NCBI RefSeq assembly: GCF_963855985.1
Contig: NC_087118.1
Span: 7,812,001-7,876,000, forward strand
Direction of reading: 5' to 3'
DNA from: Ostrinia nubilalis
Taxonomy: Eukaryota; Arthropoda; Insecta; Lepidoptera; Crambidae
Length of the DNA: 64,000 bases
Shown here: piece after piece, positions 1 to 10,300 of the stretch
How the letters are laid out: each line of letters starts with the position of its first letter
Numbering within the stretch: the first letter of the stretch is position 1
Made by a program: the position numbers and the translations under genes
The notes under the pieces: generated by a model
The model's input: the letters and a program-made list of their open reading frames with translations, nothing else
Databases searched by the model: none
What the model was told of the DNA's origin: nothing

Positions 1-1018
1 CGAGCTGTTGGAATATCAGTTAGAGATCTTATTTTCTTAATTGCAAAAGCAGCTGAGCTAAGCCTACTTGCTAGAGCTGTTATATGGGGTCCCCACTGAA
101 GTTTAGAGTCCAGTGTAAGTCCCAAAAATATCGTCGTATCCACAAGCTCAATTGTATCATTATTAAATATTATTTGGGTATCAACAGATTTTACGTTGGG
201 CAGAGTGAATTTAATACATTTTGTTTTTTTAGCATTGAGCTGCAGATTGTTTGCGGTGAACCAACTTAGAACTCTTGATAGTGCATCATTTACATCGTCA
301 AAGTTAGCCTTGTTTCTATTAATATTAAAAATCAAAGATGTGTCGTCGGCAAATAATACGATTTCACAGGAGTTCTTTACAAATGATGGAAGATCATTTA
401 TATAGATGAGAAATAATAATGGACCCAGAATGGACCCTTGAGGAACTCCCATTTTTACGGGTGACCCACATGAAATAGTTCCGTTTATATCTACTCTTTG
501 AATCCTGCCACTGAGATACGATAGAATTAATGAAAGTGCTGAATCCCTGACTCCGTAATATTCTAGTTTTCGAATTAGCGTTTGATGTTCAACACAATCG
601 AAAGCCTTTGATAGGTCGCAAAACACCCCTAAGGCATTCTGAGAATCCTCCCAAGCCCCAAAAATATGTTTGAGGAGAGTAGCACCAGCGTCGGTAGTGG
701 AACGACCCTTAGTAAAACCATACTGTTCACTATGAAAAAGTTTATTTAAAGTGAAATAGATCGTAAGCTGTTCTTGTATAATTTTCTCAAAAATTTTACT
801 TAAAGCTGGTAAGATTGAAATTGGCCTAAAATTACCAGGGTCGAGCCTGCTGCCAGACTTAAAGAGCGGCAGAACTTTGCTATGCTTCATAAGGTCCGGG
901 AAGACCCCCTTATCCACACAGTTTTTAAATATAATCGCCAACTGTGGGGCAATGATGTGGATAATATGCTTGACTACCTTCACAGAGATTCCCCATAGAT
1001 CAGTAGTATTTTTTACAT
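1..1018 (-). pseudogene. 5'-truncated CR1/Jockey-group LINE, reverse transcriptase segment
   Basis: The minus strand is open from about 1018 to the left window edge (I read about 339 codons without a stop) and encodes the middle of a non-LTR reverse transcriptase: a YRPISILPALSKIFEK-like block, the FCDLSKAFDCVEHQ box, GVPQGSILGPLLFLIYINDL and the catalytic FADD. It is clearly the same family as LINE-A ORF2 (18227-21103) and co-linear with it from the STTDIWGISVK block onward. The copy therefore begins in the RT domain, so it is 5'-truncated at about 1018, and it runs out of the window at its 3' side. Such truncation is usual for target-primed reverse transcription. It lacks the endonuclease and ORF1 and cannot be autonomous. 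Clade placement (CR1 versus Jockey) is by motif only. Confidence 0.9.
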
Positions 1019-1130
1019 ATCCGTGACCGTAACCGAAACCGGTATAATATTATTCTAATATCCGTAACCGTATCCATAACCGAAACTTCATATCCTTATT
1101 ATCCCTGTTACCAAGTACAAGTGCAGGCAG
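1019..1130. repeat. degenerate CCGTAACCG-type simple repeat
   Basis: Irregular reiterations of CCGTAACCG, CCGTAACCGTATCC and CCGAAAC lie directly against the 5' truncation point of the LINE. It is low-complexity and non-coding. It may be the pre-insertion target of the LINE, but no target duplication is visible because the other end lies outside the window. Confidence 0.5.
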
Positions 1131-1159
1131 AGCAGGTAGTAAAGGCGCGCGCGCACGGG

Positions 1160-1247
1160 TGACTTTTGTCACAGTATGTAAACTACTAATTACTGTCATG
1201 GTGACAAAAGTTTCTGTGACTGACTGTACGGTAGTCGGTCACAGAAA
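1160..1247. repeat. clustered short inverted repeats
   Basis: GTGACTTTTGTCAC (1160-1173) is itself palindromic, and a GTGACAAAAG copy follows near 1200. At 1211-1247 TTTCTGTGACTGACT is followed by AGTCGGTCACAGAAA, a 15-bp inverted repeat with one mismatch and a short loop. No gene is associated. The rest of 1131-1650 shows only AT-rich sequence. Possibly the end of a small DNA element; no family recognised. Confidence 0.5.
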
Positions 1248-1717
1248 CTTGAATTTTGGGCACATTAGAATAATATTTTTTTTACCAAGGTAGATAAAGT
1301 TAAAAACGGGATTATTTCCAAAAAAACAAAAATTGTCGACAATTACAGCAAGAATTTACCAAGTGTTATACCATTTTGGAATCCTTACTAAATGCGCCAA
1401 ATTATGACGTCACTTGCCACACTCGCGTAGTACAATTTTTTTTCAGTACAGTCAGTTTAAACTAGGCAAAATTTTTATTGGGAATAATGTATTTTTTTCA
1501 TCCAAGCTGGAGCAGCTGGTTCTGTAATTTTGATAACAATTTAGAGAAGCATTATTCAGGGTTACATAACTAGTGTATAGTTATACCTATGTGCGTGCTA
1601 CGACACCACACGAACGTACGCCGAATACACTCAGTGCATTACGAGCAGCCCGGTGTTTCACTCGTTCCCACGTATTTACCAGTGGCGACATCGGATTACC
1701 CACATTTTAAAAGAAAA

Positions 1718-2728
1718 ATGACTTCGTCTACGACTTTTGGAATTTTGACCAATTTTGACCATCAGCAACAAGATTGGATCACTTATAGAAGCCGGCTACA
1801 GCAGTGGTTCATAGCAAATGGTATAGATGATACAGTGGACAAAGGAGGAGTGAAAAGGCGGGCGATTTTACTTAGTGCACTCACAGAGAATTCCTAGCAA
1901 CTTGCGGCCAACCTAGTTTTGCCCAAGTCGCTGGATTTAGTGAAATATGAAGAAATTGTAGAAGTCCTAGATAAACACTTCACTCCAAAGAGATGTGGAT
2001 TCGTCGAAAGGCACTATTTTTATATGGCGGTGCAACGGTCCGGCGAAACTCACACACAGTGGGCGGCCCGGGTAAGAGGGCTAGCAGCGCACTGTAATTT
2101 CAAGAATCTCGAAGAAGTGATATTGGATAAGTTTGTCATGGGGATGGTGCAAGGTCCGGAACGAGAAAAGCTCTTCACTATGGACATCGAGAGGCTGTCC
2201 TTGAGGGAGGCAGTCGACCTGGCGGAGAGTGTGCGCTGCGCACGCGCAGCGGCAGCGAGCTCGTCAGCGGGGACCGGCGCCGACTCGGTCTTCAAGATTG
2301 GAAACAAACAGAAATCTAACGGCAATTTCAGTGCAAATAATCAGTGTTCAGTGTGTGGTAGGAAAAATCATAAAGCGAGTGAATGTAAATTTGCGAATTA
2401 CAAGTGTAACAAATGCAATGTCAAAGGGCACCTGCGTAAAATGTGCAAACAAGTGAATTATGTGGAGTCAGGCGAGGTGAGCGAGGGCGAGGACGACGGT
2501 ATGTTTTTCAATATTCGTTCTTATGACGGGGCTCCAATGACACAGACTGTTTCCATAAATGGCATTAACTTAAACTTTGAGATTGACAGTGGTTCATCAG
2601 TTACAGTAATATCAAATAAAACTTATCAAAATCTGTTTAGCAATGTTCCATTATTGCCCTGTAAAAAACATTTGATTAACTATACGGGAACTGAGATAAA
2701 AAGTTTAGTTTTGTGTGGTTGCCAGTGA
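1718..2728 (+). pseudogene. gag: gypsy-1 gag plus start of protease
   Basis: Reading from ATG 1718, the product has a helical capsid-like region (LVKYEEIVEVLDKHF, followed by a VERHYFY segment typical of gypsy Gag), then two CCHC knuckles near 2350-2450 (CSVCGRKNHKASEC and CNKCNVKGHLRKMC), then a retropepsin DSGSSVTVIS block at about 2585. An in-frame TAG at 1895-1897 interrupts gag, with homology continuing in the same frame on both sides. The frame ends inside the protease at 2728, where pol continues one frame back. One stop and one frameshift make this a pseudogene. Confidence 0.85.
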
Positions 2729-4024
2729 CGTACTCAGGGATGACTAAAAATCTCGACGTGTACGTCATTGACAACGGGGGGCCGCCGCTGCTAGGCCGTG
2801 ATTTTATTGCCCGGTTCAGACTCGAGTTAACTTCCATAAATTTTTGCAATTTATCATCAGATGATCAAGAATTACAAGCTCTTCTTATTCAGTATTCAGA
2901 TGTGTTTTCCGATCGAATAGGATGTTTTAACAAATACAAAATTAGGTTACAATTAAAAGAAGGAGCAAAGCCAGTTTTTTTTAAGGTACGACCGGTACCA
3001 TTTTCGCTTCGAGATAAGATTGACCAAGAATTAAATAGGTTAATTAAATTAGGTATAATTCAGCCAGTTGAGTATTCAGAGTTTGCATCGCCTATCGTTC
3101 CTGTATTAAAAAACGACGGCTCAGTCCGTCTCTGCGCCGATTACTCTCAAACTATAAATAAACAACTTGTACTAGAACACTATCCATTACCAACAGTACA
3201 AGAATTATTTACTAAATTACATGGCGGGGTGCAGTTTTCTAAGATAGATATGTCTTCTGCTTACAATCAATTTGAGATAGTTGACGATGCAAACATTACC
3301 TGTATAAACACACAAAGGATTATTTAAGTACAAAAGATTAGTGTTTGGATTGTCATCGGCGCCAGCTATTTTTCAAAGGGCAATGGAGAGTATATTAGGC
3401 ATGGAAGGGGTACTGTGTTTCTTAGACGATGTATTAATCACAGGCCCAACCAGGGCCCTCCACATGGAAAGGCTGAAAAAGGTGTTACAAATAATAAGCG
3501 ATGTAGGTTTAACCCTACGGAAAGATAAATGTGAGTTTTTTAAAAATGAAGTCACTTACCTAGGCCATGTTATTGACAAAAATGGTATAAAAAAGTCACC
3601 TGAAAAAATAAAATCAATAGTCGAAGCACCTAGGCCTAAAGATTTAAGTCAGTTGCAATCGTTTTTAGGGTTAATTAATTATTATAGGAATTTTATTCGG
3701 AATGCATCAAGTATTTTGTCACCACTATACGATCTTTTAAAAAAAGATACTAAATGGGTGTGGTCTGCCGAACATGATGAAGCATTTATTAAAATTAAAA
3801 ATATTTTAGCATCTGATGAAGTTTTGACTCATTTCAATATGAATGCTAAAATTATTTTAACGGTTGATGCGTCACAAAACGGGTTAGGGGCAATTCTGTC
3901 ACAAGTAGGAACTGACGGGTTAGAAAGACCTATTTCGTATGCCTCAAGAACCCTAAATTCAGCCGAAAAAAGGTACTCTCAGATCCAAAAAGTGTTTCAC
4001 TCGTTCCCACGTATTTACCAGTAA
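2713..4024 (+). pseudogene. pol: gypsy-1 pol: protease end, RT, RNase H (truncated)
   Basis: The frame opens with the protease distal block (GGPPLLGRDFI) and runs into a Ty3/gypsy RT with VRLCADYSQTIN, FSKIDMSSAYNQF and, after a one-base deletion near 3308, FGLSSAPAIFQRAM and the catalytic CFLDDVLI. The LGHVIDKNGI and LGLINYYRNFI blocks and the RNase H motif LTVDASQNGLGAIL follow. The protein is cut at about 3991 after SAEKRYSQIQK, where the 31-bp LTR-end sequence is joined directly. Integrase is missing. Two frame changes (about 2713 and 3308) and this deletion make it inactive. Confidence 0.88.
3992..4022 (+). repeat. 31-bp terminal direct repeat of gypsy-1 (3' copy)
   Basis: Identical to 1653-1683. 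It is fused to RNase H coding sequence without a U3 or polypurine tract, so only the last 31 bp of the LTR remains at this end. Confidence 0.8.
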
Positions 4025-4909
4025 CAAAAAAAAAATCGGAAAAAGTGAAGATTTGTGGCAACACGAGTAAAAAGACCGTCACCGGGAGTAGATTTTTTTG
4101 TTTTTTTTTTAAATGCCTATTATTTTGACAAAATGACACATATTTTTTTTTATATTTTTCTGATAACCAGCATAACTTGCCTCAACACCCAGTTCCGGCT
4201 TGACGGCTTTCGGCTTTGTTTTATCGCGATTCTAAGAAATAAAGCGGCGATTATAAAACACTTCCCGACAAATAAACCAATTTTACTGATCAGCTGACAT
4301 TGAAATTTTCATAAAATTATCACTTTACGGCATTTATTGCAACAATTCGCACCCTTCCTGGAATAAGTACGCAAGTGAAAAATGCCAACTTTTCAGGAGC
4401 GTAAAAAAACTGTTTTAAAAATGTATTACCATTATTAAAAATATGTGTTATACATCAAATGATAGCTAAAAATGTCTGTGAGGGGCCTATGTATTTATAT
4501 TTAAAATACACTTAATAGGTTTTGAGAAAAACGTAAAAAAGAGCGTTGCGTACTTATTCCGCGAAACAAATTTTAACACTTGTTGTTGTAATTATGAATA
4601 TTGCATTGTTGACATGTTAAAGAATACTTGCTGTTTGGTATTATTGCTGATAACTATTTATTGGCGTTCAGATTTAGTCGTGCATTCAACGTGTAAGTGT
4701 GGTTTACGTAGTTTTTCCTCGAACTATTCGTAATTAAATAAATTCGTAAAAAGGATAACGTACTTTTACCTTGTGAAATATTACATTACTTATGGTAGTA
4801 TTTAAAATTATAGCTTTATTCAAAATAAAAATGTTACAATATTTTTGCGTAACAATGTTATAATTTTCGGAAATTGCATTTTTAGGGAGAGACAAGCTAT
4901 CAAAAGGAC
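4023..4909. other. AT-rich unassigned stretch
   Basis: No recognisable gene. Short open frames here are poly-T/poly-A translations without domain similarity. Segments around 4170-4600 contain GC-richer islands that may be an old DNA element, but no inverted ends were found. Confidence 0.4.
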
Positions 4910-4912
4910 TAA

Positions 4913-5029
4913 TGCCCGTTTTCACCATCAATACCTAATTTGTAAGTGACCCCTATGGTAATACATACCAGGAATTTTGTTTTTTATAGGGGTCACTTAA
5001 AAATTTGGGATTAATGGTGAAAACGGGCA
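4913..5029. mobile_element. PIF/Harbinger-like MITE, copy 1
   Basis: Terminal inverted repeats of about 40 bp: the left starts TGCCCGTTTTCACCATCAAT and the right end is its complement (ATTAATGGTGAAAACGGGCA). It is flanked by a 3-bp duplication TAA (4910-4912 and 5030-5032). The 117-bp element has no coding capacity. A second copy lies at 46419-46534. A 3-bp TWA-type target is the hallmark of PIF/Harbinger, so the superfamily call is inferred from that and not from a transposase. Confidence 0.85.
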
Positions 5030-5309
5030 TAAAACTCATATTACTCATTTATTTTTGCAAGTAGACTTTTATAAAGCACTGATAGTTTTACACTCCCCAG
5101 TATAAACCCTACCACTGCTTCAGGACATTTTTTTTACGGTAACGGTAGATAGATTTATGTTGTAAAATTACCATTTAAAACAGAAAATCCACAATCACCA
5201 TTTGCAGACACCAAACCGAGGAATTAACTGCCGTTTGCAGTATTTGCGGACCAATACGATCTACAATCTTTCAAGAGGAGACTCTAATACCTTAAAGAAT
5301 ATCAACGCA

Positions 5310-5417
5310 CCTGTAACTCACCGAGGAGCGGGTGTCTATGGGCGGTGGGTAATCACTTACCATCAGGTGATTTGTCTGCTCGTTTGCCTCCTTTCCATTA
5401 AAAAAAACCCAAAAAAA
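5310..5417 (+). mobile_element. 3' tail of a dispersed lepidopteran retroposon
   Basis: The stretch with GGCGGTGGGTAATCACTTACC, ATCAGGTGATTTGTCTGCTC and an A-rich end (5400-5420) matches the 3' end of a repeat I recognise as very common in Lepidoptera. Only the tail is evident. The 5' limit and family are uncertain. Confidence 0.5.
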
Positions 5418-5939
5418 TAACCACACAGAGGTCCGTTCAGTTAGAAAGAAAGTTGCAGAAATCAGACCTGAAAAAGATTAACGAACACAGATTTTTTTTA
5501 TAAAACAAGGTACCTACCTGAAAAAGAAGAAGAAACAAGAATGACAGTATACTTCATGCGGTCGTCTGGAATAATACGGAGACAACTCGCGCACGATTGT
5601 ATTTGATGCTTCGTGTTAAGGTTCGATTTATATTTCACTGAATAACGAACTGCTTGTAAGTGAACCCACAAGCAGTTCTCAGCTGCAAGAAGACCCGAGA
5701 AATATTATAAAGAGATGAAACGTGTTTGCTTCATAGATGACATTATGAAGATGATCTTCAGATTTATGGGACAAAAAATGATTCGAATTACCAGTGCATT
5801 ATTTGGAGACCGAATTACCGAAAAGTGCCGATTTCTATAAAATAATAGAACAATATTTTTATATCAAAGACCTTTTATCAGGAGCGGACTGGTCAATTGA
5901 AGCTATAATGCTATAATTTAATGAGAACTTACAGATAAT

Positions 5940-6171
5940 CATTATCATCATCAACAGCCCTTTACAGTCCACTGCTGGGCTATGAGCCTCCTCCACTATA
6001 GTGGAGGGTTTTGCCATAATCCCCACGCTTGGCAGGCGGGTTGGAGATCGCAGATTAAAAAAAATTGATGTATTTCAGAGAGCGCTGCTGCCCGTTCTTG
6101 TTGCTGTATGTAGTCCCTAAGTCGCCTCTTACGACACCCGCGGGAAGAGTAGGGGTTGGTGACAAATGTAA
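5940..6171. mobile_element. retroposon inserted in the BEL relic
   Basis: A 232-bp unit with TCATTATCATCATC at one end, CAGTCCACTGCTGG, CCCACGCTTGGCAGGCGGG and GTCGCCTCTTACGACACCC, a repeat I recognise as common in Lepidoptera. It is bounded by an 11-bp direct duplication TTACAGATAAT (5929-5939 and 6172-6182), which indicates target-primed retroposition. It interrupts the BEL RT region. Its own family name is not certain. Confidence 0.7.
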
Positions 6172-6772
6172 TTACAGATAATAATACATCTGATATGACC
6201 ATCCACCAGGTTACACATCAATACTATAATGCGAACAGGTCGCTGCCTGCTGCTCTCTCCTGAACACTATAATGCAGACCTTATAGGCACTTACAGGTAG
6301 ATATCTACCATCTTATACTGCATCTCACTTAACATCACATGCAAATGCGGTCAAATACCTTTTACTACCTAGTTCTGCGTTGAGTTTATGAAGTCAACAA
6401 TAGAAGACAACAAAAGATCAGCTAGTGCTAAAGTAGTTTCATGAACCTTGATGGAATAGTCCAAGCATTGGGTATTGAATGGAATTTGAGGACAGATTTA
6501 AATACAATGTGAATATACCACAAATTGCAAAACCAATCATGAAACGTAACATTTTATCTGATACATCTGATCAAACTTTTTGATCCCCTTGGCTGGAGCT
6601 TAGCTCCAAGTACAGTCATGGCTAAGATTCTAATGGAAATAAGAAAGTATTTATTTGTTTCAAAACAAAAACTTTGGCTGATAAAAAAATAATAAGGATA
6701 GAAAGATAAGTAACTCATTAGAAAAAGATTGGATTAAGATACGGCAGGATTTGATTCATATTGACAAAATAC

Positions 6773-6808
6773 TGTAAACGTTTGTGAGGCACGTACAATG
6801 AAACACAG
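6773..6808 (-). repeat. gypsy-2 3' end: only 36 bp shared with the 5' LTR
   Basis: The plus-strand sequence TGTAAACGTTTGTGAGGCAC onward is identical for 36 bp to 11479-11514 and then diverges completely. U3 and most of R are not recognisable at this side. Confidence 0.85.
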
Positions 6809-7026
6809 TTTTTCTCAATTTTTCAAACAATTAAGTTTAACCTACAGTATGTATACAAATTCAATTAGCTATATTTGATAATTTTATAACATACTTAAAT
6901 TACCACATCATAATCCTCAACAAGTTTTACACACCTTTAATAAAGTTGGATAAATATTTTAGTATTAATATATTAATTAAATCCTTTTAACATTAAATCA
7001 GATGGTGCGTTATATGTTAAGTTTAA

Positions 7027-7298
7027 ATAGACATTTTCTTATATTTATTATAACCAATACAATTCACGATATTTAATTATCAAATGTGTAAATATTAAAA
7101 TTAGTTAAATACATTATTGAAGATTAAAAATTTCTATGAAATTATAATATTAAACATTGAAATAGGCATTTTATTATATTTATTATAACCAAAACTATTC
7201 ACGACATTTGATTATCAAATGTGTGAACTGTAAATATTAAGATTAGTTAAATACATTATTAAAATTAAAAATGTCTATGAAATTATAATATTAAACAT
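7027..7298. repeat. tandem duplication, period about 135 bp, in gypsy-2 3' region
   Basis: Two adjacent copies begin ATAGACATTTTCTTATATTT (7027) and ATAGGCATTTTATTATATTT (7162). Both contain TTATTATAACCAA, TATCAAATGTGT, TTAGTTAAATACATTATT and ATGAAATTATAATATTAAAC. They lie between the pol stop and the LTR end. Confidence 0.85.
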
Positions 7299-7349
7299 TT
7301 GTCTGTTTAGTTTAAATTACACAGATGCAGATTGAAGTCTTGTTTCACA

Positions 7350-10300
7350 TCAGGATCCCAATTTATTCGGTGGCCTCACTGTCCTGCCGAAACGAGTAAC
7401 ATATTGATTAGGCACATTTCTATTATCTGCATTACGTTGCGGTTCGGAGGAACAGGTGACTGCAATGTCGTCATAATCAAAGTTACATGTTTTGTTTTGT
7501 ATCGCGGTCTCTTGATCCCGCGTGTCTAAACGGATGTGTCTACGGTTTCTTTTAGTAGTGCGTCCATTTGAATATTTTATTTCATATGAACGATCGCCTA
7601 ATATGCGTGATATTGTTCCTGAAACCCACACATTTTTTATTACATTTAGAAATTTAACTTTTTGCCCAACAGATAACTTCGACAATTTTCTAAAACTTTT
7701 ATCATAATACAGCTTTTGGTTAGATTGTCGTTTTAATAGATTATTTTTTACATTTCTTTGTATTTTAGGTTTTAGTAACTTGTTACTGAGTGGAATGATG
7801 CCGCGTAACTTCCTACTTTGTAGTAACTCTGCAGGAGAAGCCAAGTCTGTACTCAATGGAGTGTTTAAGCACTCCAACAAAGCAAGGCGGTAGTCGGTAC
7901 CATCCTCAATACTCTTAATCATAATATTTTTTACTGTTTGTATGGTCCGCTCAATCTGTCCATTGGACTGCGGATAATATGGAGAAGAGGTTATGTGACG
8001 GAACTGCCAAGTTTTTGCAAATTCTTTAAATTTAAAACATGAAAATTGAGGACCACAATCAGACATTACTATGTTAGGTATACCCTGACGACTAAATATA
8101 TTTTTCAACGACTTTACGACTGTTTCAGCTGTAGTAGACTGCAGTTCAACTATTTCAAAATATTTGCTGTAATAATCTACCAGTAATAAATAATCCAGGC
8201 CTTTTAGTTGAAATAAGTCAACGCCTACCTTAGCCCAAGGCCTATCGGGAATTTCATGCGACTGTAATTCTTCCTTTTGATTATTTTTTCTATGCGACAG
8301 GCACACGTCACAATTTGATATGAGATTAATTAAATCTTTATTGATATGCGGCCAGAACACTGATTCCCTAGCTCTTAGCTTACATTTGTCTAAACCCATA
8401 TGTCCTAAATGTATTTTATTTAGCATTTCTTTCCGCAACGACCTTGGAATAACGACCCGGTCGTCCTTCCAGATTAAACCGTAAGCTGTTGAAAGACTTT
8501 CTTTATATGTACAATAAGGTCTAACTACCTCAACTACCTTGTTGTTTTCTATGGGCCAGCCATGCAATATATACTTTTTTAACTGAACAAGTTCATCATC
8601 AATTTCCGTATATTTTTGAATGTTTATAAATTGCTCATCCGAGATATATTGTGACGTAACGCGGGCCGCGTGCTGGACCACTGCGCATACTTCATCAAGC
8701 TCGCGACTCGAGCTCGTACCATCGCCGCGTGCGGCGGCCGACTGACTCATCACCGCGCACGGCTCATAGGCACGAGATAATGCATCTGCTATGTATAGAT
8801 GTTTGCCTGGCTTGTATATTAATCTAAACGAATAGCGTTGTAATCGCAGCAACATTTTTTGTAAGCGTAAGGGTGCATCTACAATTGGCTTTTTAAATAT
8901 GCTTATTAGAGGTTTGTGATCCGTTTCAATGGTAACATCCTCGCGACCATATATGTAAGGATTAAAACGTTCGCAGGCAAACAGACAGGCGTATAACTCC
9001 TTTTCTATTTGTGCGTATCTTTGCTCCGTAGTAGTTAACGATTTCGAGGCGTAACACACTGGTAAATTATTTTGCATTAAACACGCACCTAATCCTGTTT
9101 TGCTGGCGTCCACTGACAGTACTATTGGTGTTTTCAAACAGTAATACTGAAGCACGGGCCGTGTTATTAGACATGCCTTTAAATCCTGCACACATTTCTC
9201 ATGTCTTTCATCCCAGTGCCATTCTGTCTCTTTCCTAAGTAATTCTCTTAGAGGCAATGTTTTATCCGATAAGTTAGGTATAAATGAACCTACATATGTT
9301 ACTAAGCCTAACAGTCTCTCAACATCTTTTTTATTTTTAGGTATTGGCATATTTGTGATTGCTGTAAGATGTGAATCTTCAGGATATAATCCGTTCTTAG
9401 AAATTCTATGTCCTAGATATTTTATTTCTTCCAACCCGAATTTACATTTATCTTTGTTTAGTTTTAAATTAATTTTCCGACATCGTTCTAGAACTTGCTT
9501 TAATCGTTCATCGTGCTGGGCCCTAGTATTGCCATATACCAACAAATCGTCTATATACATACATACACCTTCTAAATCATCGAAATTTTCGACCATTTTT
9601 TTATGAAATACTTCTGAGGCTGAGCAGATACCATAGGGCATTCTTAGAAATTTGTACCTACCAAATGGCGTGTTAAAAGTACACAGTGAACTGCTATTAT
9701 CTAAAGCTACCTGCCAGAACCCTGCACTTGCATCCAGTGTGCTGAAGTATTTGGCACCAGATAACTTACTTAAGATTTCATCAAGTGTGGGCAATCTAAA
9801 GTGTTCGCGTTTGATAGCATTATTTAATTCTTTGGGGTCTAGGCATATTCTCAAATCACCATTTGCCTTTTTTACTACGGTTATACTACTCACCCATTCC
9901 GACGGGCCTTCTACTTTCGCAATAATATTTTGAGCTTCCATTTCTAACAACTTTTTCTTAACATCATCCCTTATTGCAAATGGTAACTTTCGTGGCGCGT
10001 GTATGACCGGTTCCACTTCATTTTTTAACTTTATGCTATAATATCCGGGTAAACAGCCTATACCCTCAAAAACATCCTGATATGAGTCTAAGAACACTGG
10101 AACACTATTAGATGATTTTATCGACATGACACGCTGTAATAAATTTAGTTCAAGACAACTATGTTTACTTAAAATTGGGCAAGATTGGACATCAGCTATT
10201 TTGAATTCCAGTACATACATGGTTTCTTTATAATAAACTCTAAGATGGATTTTCCCTAATACATGTATGGTTTCACCTGAGTATGAACTTAACTTTGTAT

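Larger units (their letters stand above)
1653..4022 (+). mobile_element. decayed Ty3/gypsy LTR retrotransposon (gypsy-1)
   Basis: An internal region with gag zinc knuckles, protease, RT and RNase H motifs is bounded by a 31-bp perfect direct repeat (1653-1683 and 3992-4022, beginning GTGTTTCACTCG and ending TTACCAGT). The left copy sits just before TGGCGACATCGG, which is where a primer-binding site would lie, so the repeat is best read as the 3' terminus of the LTRs. The integrase, polypurine tract and most of the 3' LTR are absent: RNase H sequence runs straight into the 31-bp repeat. The upstream limit of the 5' LTR is not defined, as I found no convincing target duplication. Confidence 0.75.

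Noticed and set aside
4055..4297. 80-aa plus-strand frame after gypsy-1
   Set aside because: Begins in poly-A/T-rich sequence outside the element; no similarity to integrase or env.
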